From: Caryophanales bacterium UBA2289 | GTDB taxonomy: Bacteria > Bacillota_I > Bacilli_A > Izemoplasmatales > Hujiaoplasmataceae | Length of the DNA stretch: 8,216 bases | Direction of reading: 5' to 3' | NCBI GenBank assembly: GCA_002345505.1 | Contig: DDWJ01000030.1 | Coordinates: forward strand, 516-8,731 | Shown: positions 1-5,110 of the stretch, piece by piece | Layout of the letters: each line of letters opens with the position of its first letter | Position numbering within the stretch: the stretch's first letter is position 1 | Notes under the pieces: model-generated | Seen by the model: the letters and a program-made list of their open reading frames with translations, nothing else | Told to the model about the DNA's origin: nothing | Databases searched by the model: none | Made by a program: the position numbers and the translations under genes

Positions 1-296
<296 letters not shown>

Positions 297-330
297 TGCA
301 TTAATACAATTTATTCAGTTTTGAAAGAAG

Positions 331-441
331 GTCTGGTGACGATGGCGAAGTGGACACACCTGTATCCATACCGAACACAGAAGTTAAGCACTTCAGCGCC
401 GAATGTAGTACAATTTGTGCGAGACTAGGTCGTTGCCAGGC
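331..441 (+). rRNA. rrf: 5S ribosomal RNA
   Basis: The terminal helix I is formed by GTCTGGTGAC (331-340) and GTTGCCAGGC (432-441). Between them lies the hallmark 5S segment CCGAACACAGAAGTTAAGC (371-389). The molecule is only about 111 nt, against the usual 116-120 nt. The deficit maps to helix IV, which reduces to GTACA (408-412), a short ATT loop and TGTGC (416-420). Short 5S rRNAs of this kind are known in mollicutes. Only 34 nt separate it from 23S and they contain no tRNA gene. Flanking GAAAGA (323-328) and TCTTTC (444-449) extend the terminal helix and probably form the precursor stem for maturation. Ends are inferred from pairing. Confidence 0.95.
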
Positions 442-462
442 TATCTTTCTTATAAAACTAAT

Positions 463-498
463 AAAATCCTTGATTTAAATATCGAGGATTTTTTTATT
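463..498 (+). terminator. Intrinsic terminator of the rRNA operon
   Basis: ATCCTTGAT (466-474) pairs with ATCGAGGAT (481-489 region) around a six-base loop, and flanking A/T pairs lengthen the stem. A run of seven T residues follows at 489-495. It lies 22 nt after 5S and ends the rRNA transcript before the accessory genes. Confidence 0.93.
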
Positions 499-548
499 GT
501 TACATATTAGTAAAATTCATCAAATTTCTACCAATTATTTTCATAAAG

Positions 549-557
549 TGATATAAT
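549..557 (+). promoter_or_regulatory. Extended -10 promoter for the GGDEF gene
   Basis: TGATATAAT (549-557) is a perfect extended -10 element (TG-N-TATAAT). No good -35 box is found 16-18 nt upstream, which fits an extended -10 promoter. Transcription would start around 564, giving a leader of about 45 nt that contains the palindrome at 569-586. The upstream terminator at 463-498 isolates the gene from rRNA transcription, so a dedicated promoter is expected here. Confidence 0.7.
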
Positions 558-568
558 CTTCATAATTA

Positions 569-586
569 AAAAGCATTAATGCTTTT
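569..586. promoter_or_regulatory. 18-bp perfect palindrome, candidate operator or leader hairpin
   Basis: AAAAGCATTAATGCTTTT is a perfect 18-bp palindrome lying 11 nt after the -10 hexamer and 23 nt before the start codon at 610. As DNA, its symmetry and place just downstream of the predicted transcription start fit a dimeric repressor site. As RNA it could fold a 7-bp hairpin with a TTAA loop, but no T-run follows directly, so it is not a typical terminator. The function is inference; the symmetry is seen directly. Confidence 0.5.
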
Positions 587-609
587 ACTCTCTGATTTTG
601 GGTGATATT

Positions 610-1734
610 ATGAATGAGATGATCTATCTTTATATTTATGCGATATTGATACTATCTGTGATATTTATCAATATGTTAAAACAAAAGGAAAGTAACTTAA
701 CAGCTCAAAACTTATATCGAAAGATAGTTCTTTTCAGTATAATCTTGCTTGGAATAGATATTACTCATGAATATTTATCTGGTGTTTCTGGTAGTTTAAA
801 TGCAATAGTAATTCGAGTTATTACGGTTTTACTCTTTGCATTTCCATCATATATTGTTGTTTGTTGGTTTAATTATTCTTATTTGATAATTTATCGAAAA
901 AAAATTGAGCGTAATAGAAATTATTATCTTTTTCTAATACCAATGTTTTTGAACATAGCTTTATCTATAGCTAGTTTGATTTCACCACTATATTTTACGA
1001 TATCACCTGAAAACGTCTATTCTAGAGGTAATATTTATCTTTTATCAGTTTTCCTTCAATATTTTTACCTTTTAGTGCCAATTTTCTTGGTTTTATTCAA
1101 TCATACTAAAATTAGAACAGATAAATTTTATCCACTTATTTTCTTCACTATTCCACCGATGATTGGTGGTTTAATTCAAGCTTTTAATTATGGACTACTT
1201 TTAGTTTTGCCACTGTTAGCTTTCTCAATTTTTGTTGGTTATATTTTTATTCAGTCTAATTTAATATCGATTGACTATCTCACTGGCTTAATGAACAAGG
1301 GAGCCTTTGAAAAATATATTGAAAATATTAATCCAATTAAACGTAAGGATAGAGTTCTTTCTTTTGTTTTGCTAGATTTAGATGGATTAAAAAATATTAA
1401 TGATAATCATGGACATTTAGTCGGGGATAAAGTTCTTAGTTTGTTTGCACATCGATTAATAAGTAGTTTTGAGAAAAATGATTTTATTGCTAGAATTGGC
1501 GGCGATGAATTCGCAGTAATTAAATATATTAAAAAAAGATCTGAAGTTGAGGTTTGTTTGGATCGATTAAACCTAGCGATTAAAAAATTAAGTGATGAAA
1601 CTGATATACCGATTCCAGTTAGGTACAGTTATGGCTTTGATATCTTAAATATTAAGGATCATGACTCAATAAAAGATTTAATCGCTCAAGTTGACAAAAT
1701 TATGTATGAAAGCAAAGCTCGAAAAAGAATATAA
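610..1734 (+). CDS. Membrane-anchored GGDEF diguanylate cyclase
   Basis: This 374-aa protein probably condenses two GTP into the second messenger cyclic di-GMP at the inner face of the membrane. Residues 1-220 hold about seven hydrophobic segments (roughly 3-22, 38-55, 65-95, 107-128, 145-165, 173-190, 195-218), a likely membrane sensor that I cannot assign to a named family. The GGDEF domain spans about 221-374. It begins with DYLTGLMNKGAF (222-233), then DLDGLKNINDNHGHLVGD (256-273) with metal ligand D256 and guanine-contacting N264 and D273. The signature GGDEF itself is at 297-301, followed by VDKIMYESK (361-369). The key residues are intact, so activity is expected. The usual inhibitory-site Arg of RxxD is Glu (E288-K-N-D291), so product feedback inhibition is probably absent. 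Start ATG 610 is chosen over TTG 598 because GGTGAT (601-606), the 3' part of a full SD, precedes it. There is no linked EAL or HD-GYP gene in view. Confidence 0.92.
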   Translation: MNEMIYLYIYAILILSVIFINMLKQKESNLTAQNLYRKIVLFSIILLGIDITHEYLSGVSGSLNAIVIRVITVLLFAFPSYIVVCWFNYSYLIIYRKKIERNRNYYLFLIPMFLNIALSIASLISPLYFTISPENVYSRGNIYLLSVFLQYFYLLVPIFLVLFNHTKIRTDKFYPLIFFTIPPMIGGLIQAFNYGLLLVLPLLAFSIFVGYIFIQSNLISIDYLTGLMNKGAFEKYIENINPIKRKDRVLSFVLLDLDGLKNINDNHGHLVGDKVLSLFAHRLISSFEKNDFIARIGGDEFAVIKYIKKRSEVEVCLDRLNLAIKKLSDETDIPIPVRYSYGFDILNIKDHDSIKDLIAQVDKIMYESKARKRI

Positions 1735-1770
1735 AAAAAGGCAACCTTTATTAAAAGGTGCCTTATTTTT
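1733..1770. terminator. Bidirectional intrinsic terminator between convergent genes
   Basis: AAGGC (1738-1742) plus ACCTTT (1744-1749) pairs with AAAGGT (1754-1759) plus GCCTT (1760-1764). This gives 11 base pairs with one bulged A (1743) and an ATTA loop. It has TTTTT at 1766-1770 on the plus strand. The seven A residues at 1733-1739 become a T-run on the minus strand. It therefore serves both the GGDEF gene and the convergent membrane gene in a 36-bp gap. Confidence 0.92.
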
Positions 1771-2529
1771 CTAAACAGTTGAATTAATTTTATTTTTTAC
1801 TTCCTTTTTATTATATACTAAATCAGTAACAGCAAATACAATACCGACCAAAATAGCGAATCCACCAATCATCGATGCAATGTAAAGCGGTTTTGATATT
1901 TCTAGAATAAAAGCTAGAGGTGAGCCTGTTCCTTTGTTCAATAACATAAAGTCTTTATCTAGTAATTCATTTGCGACCATTGCGATTGCGCTGAATATTA
2001 AACCTATTATCATTGTTTTTGTATAATCAATAAGTTTGAAATTATAATACTTTGATTTCAATAAATATAGACTTGAGAAGATCATTAATCCATGATAGAA
2101 GAATGATATAATCGGTAAAATGTTATCTTTTAAAGGAAACCAACTAGTTTGTGATCCAATAATATTTATTGGCAAAGCTAAAGCCATAATTCCAGCGATT
2201 AATACTAAACTATAACTAGTAGGTAAAATATACTTTTCCACAAATTTAGTGTTTCTAAAGAAATACATTATTGGATAAAGATAAAGCGGTATCGAACATA
2301 GATGAAATGGTAATTGATAAATCGGATAAGCCTTATCTAAGTAAATGATATAACCGATTTTCAGTACTTCTAAGATATAGAAAGCAATCATAAAAATTAA
2401 AATTGTATTTTTTTGATTTTCATTTTTTTTGTTTTTAATTATCGATGAAATAAATAAAAAAAACAAAGTTATAAATAATAGTCCAATCAAGTGTTTTGAG
2501 CCAAACAACGGCGCTGTCAAAATGTGCAT
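1771..2529 (-). CDS. YwaF/TMEM164-like multi-pass membrane protein (TIGR02206-type)
   Basis: This 252-aa, very hydrophobic protein has about seven membrane segments (roughly 12-30, 42-60, 74-91, 102-125, 137-158, 171-189, 208-237). The most distinctive segment is YQLPFHLCSIP (71-81), with H76 and C78 inside a membrane helix, followed by FFYHG (143-147) with H146. This pattern resembles the YwaF/TIGR02206 family related to eukaryotic TMEM164. TMEM164 has been reported as a cysteine-dependent acyltransferase for ether phospholipids; bacterial members have no established function, so lipid modification here is only a hypothesis. The start is taken at 2529 although an in-frame ATG exists at 2568. 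That upstream ATG lies before the predicted transcription start, whereas the ATG at 2529 has AAGGGA upstream with a spacing of 8. Transcribed divergently from pcm and convergent to the GGDEF gene. The family call is from memory of motifs. Confidence 0.75.
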   Translation of the reverse strand: MHILTAPLFGSKHLIGLLFITLFFLFISSIIKNKKNENQKNTILIFMIAFYILEVLKIGYIIYLDKAYPIYQLPFHLCSIPLYLYPIMYFFRNTKFVEKYILPTSYSLVLIAGIMALALPINIIGSQTSWFPLKDNILPIISFFYHGLMIFSSLYLLKSKYYNFKLIDYTKTMIIGLIFSAIAMVANELLDKDFMLLNKGTGSPLAFILEISKPLYIASMIGGFAILVGIVFAVTDLVYNKKEVKNKINSTV

Positions 2530-2558
2530 ATAAATCTTCCCTTCTTCCCTAGTTTTAT

Positions 2559-2586
2559 AGTATATCATAAAATTTCTTTTTGTAAA
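2559..2586 (-). promoter_or_regulatory. Promoter of the YwaF/TMEM164-like gene
   Basis: Read on the minus strand, the site is TTTACA (2586-2581), a 16-nt spacer, then TATACT (2564-2559) with an extended -10 TG two bases ahead. The -35 matches consensus at five of six positions. Transcription would begin near 2552, leaving about 23 nt of leader before the ATG at 2529 and excluding the in-frame ATG at 2568 as a start. Confidence 0.7.
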
Positions 2587-2597
2587 TAGTGGAAATG

Positions 2598-2610
2598 GTT
2601 ACAAAGTAAC
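2598..2610. promoter_or_regulatory. Inverted repeat between divergent promoters, candidate operator
   Basis: GTTAC-AAA-GTAAC is a perfect 5-bp inverted repeat with a 3-bp centre. It lies between the -35 box of the minus-strand promoter (2581-2586) and that of pcm (2612-2617), touching the latter. Its position suits a shared regulator of both genes, but the arms are short and chance is possible. Confidence 0.35.
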
Positions 2611-2611
2611 G

Positions 2612-2640
2612 TTGTAAACTAAATCAATTCACTTTATAAT
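2612..2640 (+). promoter_or_regulatory. Promoter of pcm
   Basis: TTGTAA (2612-2617), a 17-nt spacer and a perfect TATAAT (2635-2640) form a SigA-type promoter. The predicted start near 2647 leaves a leader of about 16 nt, just enough for the AAGGA ribosome binding site at 2650-2654 ahead of ATG 2663. Confidence 0.75.
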
Positions 2641-2662
2641 ATTAATTGTAAGGAATAAATTT

Positions 2663-3286
2663 ATGAATTTTGAAGATAAGAATAACATAATGATTGAACA
2701 ATATTTAATTGCTAGAGGCATAAAATCGAACAGTGTAATAAATGCCTTTAAGCAAGTTAAAAGACATCTTTTTGTTAGAGAAGAAGATATCTTTTTTGCC
2801 TATGATGACTTCCCTCTAGATATTGGATTCAACCAAACAATTTCTCAGCCATATATTGTTGCTTTAATGATTGAATATTTAAATATTGATAAAAATGATA
2901 AAGTATTGGAAATAGGAACTGGATCAGGTTATCAAACAGCAATTCTTAGTCGTATTGCAAAAGAAGTATATACGCTTGAACTAAATAAATATTTAGCTAA
3001 AGAAGCTAAGCGTAAGCTAACAGAACTCGAGTACAAGAACATCACATTCAAATATGGAAACGGATATGACGGATTTTCTGAATACGCCCCTTATGACAAA
3101 ATTATCGTATCTTGTGCAGCAAACAAAATACCGGAAAAACTTATTAATCAACTAAGTGAAGAAGGTAAAATGATTATTCCTATAGGTAGTTATTCTTGGC
3201 AAAATTTATATTTAATAGAAAAAAATAACAAGCAAATTAAAACAAAAAAATTGGATGCAGTTAGATTTGTTCCCATGAAAGAATGA
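2663..3286 (+). CDS. pcm: Protein-L-isoaspartate O-methyltransferase
   Basis: This cytosolic repair enzyme, 207 aa, transfers a methyl group from S-adenosylmethionine to isoaspartyl residues in aged proteins, starting their return to aspartate. The family substrate-binding signature DIGFNQTISQPYIVALM is at 53-69. The SAM-binding motif I LEIGTGSGYQT is at 82-92, with an acidic residue (E106) at the end of strand 2. The later motifs are APYDKIIVSCAA (142-153), GKMIIPIG (168-175) and the C-terminal VRFVPM (200-205). Length and motif order fit a complete enzyme. One variation is GNGYDG at 132-137 where most members have GDGxxG. AAGGA (2650-2654) stands 8 nt ahead of the ATG. The gene ends with TGA (3284-3286). 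It has its own promoter, and I see no clear terminator before the next gene, so read-through is possible. Confidence 0.93.
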   Translation: MNFEDKNNIMIEQYLIARGIKSNSVINAFKQVKRHLFVREEDIFFAYDDFPLDIGFNQTISQPYIVALMIEYLNIDKNDKVLEIGTGSGYQTAILSRIAKEVYTLELNKYLAKEAKRKLTELEYKNITFKYGNGYDGFSEYAPYDKIIVSCAANKIPEKLINQLSEEGKMIIPIGSYSWQNLYLIEKNNKQIKTKKLDAVRFVPMKE

Positions 3287-3314
3287 ATAAATATAATGAT
3301 ATTAACTCATATGA

Positions 3315-3323
3315 TGTTATAAT
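3315..3323 (+). promoter_or_regulatory. Extended -10 promoter for the 195-aa hypothetical gene
   Basis: TGTTATAAT (3315-3323) is a perfect extended -10 element. The region 16-18 nt upstream (around 3294-3301) has no recognisable -35 hexamer. Transcription would begin near 3330, about 24 nt before the ATG at 3354. An 8-bp palindrome TCATATGA sits just upstream at 3307-3314. Confidence 0.6.
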
Positions 3324-3353
3324 GGTCTTGTGTAAAAATAAAAGGTGGATAAT

Positions 3354-3941
3354 ATGCTTATAGGAATTGTAACAATACTTTATTTGGTTTTTGCTATATG
3401 GACCATATGGTTTAGCAAGAAGAAATCAAAACTGCTCATATCAAAAATTTTATATAGTTTCTTAGCTTTAATTTTAGTTTTACTTCTTAGTAGTTTCTCA
3501 TTTTCACCAAAAACATCTTTTTTTATAAAATCATTTCCAATGAATTTAGATCGCGAATTTAAAGAAACTATAGTAATTGAAGATTATACCTTAGTTGTCT
3601 ATCAAGAAGAAAGCGATTTCTATGGTTTTGAAGTTTTTTATAAATTCCTTAATATCGCTTATGTGGAGGATTCGTTACTTATAAGAAGTGAAACTTATAA
3701 AAATATCGATGACGGCACTTTGTTATACTTCACTTATGTTAATGTTGGAGATACAGATTATCTTTTACTTTTTAACGAGGATTTAAAGACTTATAGTTCT
3801 TTAATTATAGGTGATCAGGAAGTAGATTTAATGGAATTAGACGACAAGATTTACAGTGTTTTTATCTTACAAGAACCCATTGAAAATATTGAAACCGTTA
3901 TCCTTAATAATCAAACCTATATTGAGCTTGAAATTGAGTAA
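3354..3941 (+). CDS. Hypothetical two-TM protein with acidic extracytoplasmic domain
   Basis: I do not recognise this 195-aa protein. Two hydrophobic helices (about 2-20 and 30-49) are joined by the basic loop SKKKSK (21-26). By the positive-inside rule this puts both the N-terminus and the C-terminal domain outside. Residues 50-195 form a soluble, clearly acidic domain rich in alternating hydrophobic, aromatic and charged residues, suggesting a mostly beta fold. It has no cysteine and no catalytic motif that I can identify. The ATG at 3354 is preferred over an in-frame GTG at 3345, because the AAGGTGG at 3342-3348 is the likely ribosome binding site and the GTG lies within it. It is a single-gene unit, with an extended -10 promoter ahead and a terminator overlapping its stop codon. 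Its base and codon use match its neighbours. It could be a lineage-specific surface protein. Confidence 0.8.
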   Translation: MLIGIVTILYLVFAIWTIWFSKKKSKLLISKILYSFLALILVLLLSSFSFSPKTSFFIKSFPMNLDREFKETIVIEDYTLVVYQEESDFYGFEVFYKFLNIAYVEDSLLIRSETYKNIDDGTLLYFTYVNVGDTDYLLLFNEDLKTYSSLIIGDQEVDLMELDDKIYSVFILQEPIENIETVILNNQTYIELEIE

Positions 3942-3970
3942 AAAGAGAAACTTTTTACTTGATTTTTTTT
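3937..3970 (+). terminator. Intrinsic terminator overlapping a stop codon
   Basis: AGTAAAAAG (3937-3945) pairs perfectly with CTTTTTACT (3951-3959) around an AGAAA loop, and eight T residues follow at 3963-3970. The stem contains the TAA stop (3939-3941) of the hypothetical gene. It separates that gene from the str operon. Confidence 0.88.
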
Positions 3971-3994
3971 CATAATAATATATAATATAAAAGG

Positions 3995-4008
3995 TTGAAA
4001 TTTTTCAA
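3995..4008. promoter_or_regulatory. Palindrome upstream of the str promoter
   Basis: TTGAAATTTTTCAA consists of perfect 6-bp arms (TTGAAA/TTTCAA) around two T residues. It ends 13 nt before the -35 hexamer of the str promoter, in an A/T-rich stretch where an UP element for the RNA polymerase alpha subunit would lie. It could be either an UP element or a regulator site; A/T-rich symmetry of this size can also arise by chance. Confidence 0.3.
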
Positions 4009-4021
4009 GAATAATAAGCAC

Positions 4022-4050
4022 TTGACACACCTAGTATAGTGGTGTATAAT
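4022..4050 (+). promoter_or_regulatory. Consensus promoter of the str operon
   Basis: TTGACA (4022-4027), exactly 17 nt, then TATAAT (4045-4050): a perfect housekeeping sigma-factor promoter, as expected for a highly expressed ribosomal operon. Transcription should start near G4057-A4059, giving a leader of about 95 nt. The spacer carries an inverted repeat, ACACC (4027-4031) and GGTGT (4041-4045), overlapping the inner ends of both hexamers. Confidence 0.93.
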
Positions 4051-4079
4051 ACTTTTGCATTAGATTTTAATTATTCTTC

Positions 4080-4146
4080 GGTTGCGTGAGCAACCTTATA
4101 AAAATGAGACAAGCGCACCTCCCGGGTGTGTGGGTATGAAAGGAGG
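4080..4146 (+). promoter_or_regulatory. Structured rpsL leader with possible SD sequestration
   Basis: A GC-rich hairpin, GGTTGC-GTGA-GCAACC (4080-4095), has a GNRA tetraloop. After an A-rich linker comes CGCACC (4114-4119) pairing with GGTGTG (4125-4130), six pairs including one G-T. Alternatively CCTCC (4118-4122) can pair with GGAGG (4142-4146), the rpsL ribosome binding site. The last two pairings share bases 4118-4119 and so exclude each other, which suggests a translational switch, perhaps bound by a ribosomal protein. From memory, related GGGTGTGTGG hairpins precede rpsL in other Firmicutes. The folding is inferred by eye. Confidence 0.5.
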
Positions 4147-4153
4147 AATGTAC

Positions 4154-4567
4154 ATGCCAACTATTAACCAGTTAATCAAAAAGGGACGCCAAGACAAAAT
4201 TAGAAAATCAAAGTCACCTCAATTGAACATTGGATTCAACAGCTTACAAAAGAAATATACTGATGTTTCTTCTCCACAAAAACGTGGTGTTTGTGTCAGA
4301 GTTGCGACTATGACTCCAAAGAAACCAAACTCAGCTTTAAGAAAGTATGCTCGTGTTCGTTTATCAAATGGTGGTGAAGTTAACGCATATATCCCTGGAA
4401 TCGGACATTCATTACAGGAACATAGCGTTGTATTAATTCGTGGTGGACGTGTTAAAGACTTACCTGGTGTTCGTTATCATATCGTTAGAGGAACACTAGA
4501 TACAACAGCTGTGGATAAAAGAATGCAAAGTCGTTCTAAGTACGGAGCTAAAAGACCTAAAAAATAA
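4154..4567 (+). CDS. rpsL: 30S ribosomal protein S12
   Basis: S12, 137 aa, lies at the 30S decoding centre and governs translational accuracy. The sequence is canonical from MPTINQLIKKGR to the basic tail KYGAKRPKK. The decoding loop TPKKPNSALRK is at 54-64, and GGRVKDLPGVRYH at 97-109. The lysines whose replacement causes streptomycin resistance (in the TPKKPNS loop, and K101) are present, so the allele looks wild type. D102 is the residue that RimO methylthiolates in some bacteria. Start ATG 4154 is fixed by family alignment and by AAAGGAGG (4139-4146) 7 nt upstream; the open frame extends to a TTG at 4082, but that part is leader RNA. First gene of the str operon, 53 nt before rpsG. Confidence 0.98.
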   Translation: MPTINQLIKKGRQDKIRKSKSPQLNIGFNSLQKKYTDVSSPQKRGVCVRVATMTPKKPNSALRKYARVRLSNGGEVNAYIPGIGHSLQEHSVVLIRGGRVKDLPGVRYHIVRGTLDTTAVDKRMQSRSKYGAKRPKK

Positions 4568-4620
4568 TATTAAAGAAAAAATTATGAAAAGTTTGAGAAT
4601 TTCGAAAGGAGGAATTACTT

Positions 4621-5091
4621 ATGCCTCGTAAGGGTAAAATCGTAAAAAGAGATGTTTTACCAGATCCAATTTACAATTCAAAATTAATCACTAAGTTAAT
4701 TAATGGAATTATGTTAGATGGTAAAAAGAACGTAGCACAAAATATCTTATATAATGCGTTTGGAAGAATTAAAGAAGTTACTGGCAAGGAGCCAATGGAA
4801 GTCTTTAATGAAGCTTTAAATAATATCATGCCTGTTTTAGAAGTGAGAAGCCGCCGTATCGGTGGACAAAACTATCAAGTTCCAGGAGAAGTTAAAGCTG
4901 ACAGAAGAACTACTTTAGGTTTAAGATGGTTAGTGCAGTATTCTCGTTCTCGTAATGAGAAGACAATGGAAGAAAGACTAGCAAAAGAAATTATAGATGC
5001 AAGTAATAACACAGGAGCATCAGTTAAGAAGAAAGAAGATATGCATAGAATGGCAGAAGCTAATAAAGCTTTCGCACATTATAGATTTTAA
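4621..5091 (+). CDS. rpsG: 30S ribosomal protein S7
   Basis: S7, 156 aa, binds the 3' major domain of 16S rRNA, nucleates assembly of the 30S head and contacts the E-site tRNA. The family signature runs from DPIYNSKLITKLING (15-29) through MLDGKKNVAQNILYNAF (31-47). The RNA-binding beta hairpin VRSRRIGGQNYQVPGEV is at 75-91, followed by DRRTTLGLRWL (94-104). The C-terminus AEANKAFAHYRF (145-156) is standard, and length is normal. AAAGGAGG (4605-4612) stands 8 nt before ATG. Only 19 nt separate it from fusA, consistent with cotranscription and coupled translation. In E. coli S7 represses its own operon from the rpsL-rpsG gap; I see no clear mimic in the 53-nt gap here. Confidence 0.98.
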   Translation: MPRKGKIVKRDVLPDPIYNSKLITKLINGIMLDGKKNVAQNILYNAFGRIKEVTGKEPMEVFNEALNNIMPVLEVRSRRIGGQNYQVPGEVKADRRTTLGLRWLVQYSRSRNEKTMEERLAKEIIDASNNTGASVKKKEDMHRMAEANKAFAHYRF

Positions 5092-5110
5092 TTAAAGGAA
5101 GGGAAAAGTT

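Noticed and set aside
297..330. Possible tRNA gene in the 23S-5S spacer
   Set aside because: Only 34 nt long, too short for a tRNA, and no cloverleaf motifs.
3303..3319. TAAC-N9-GTTA inverted repeat around TCATATGA as an operator for the hypothetical gene
   Set aside because: The inner 8-bp palindrome and the outer arms have centres that differ by half a base pair, so they do not form one symmetric site; likely A/T-rich coincidence.
4082..4153. N-terminal extension of S12 from a TTG codon
   Set aside because: The extension overlaps the leader hairpins and has no ribosome binding site. S12 family members begin at MPTINQ, which has a strong AAAGGAGG upstream.
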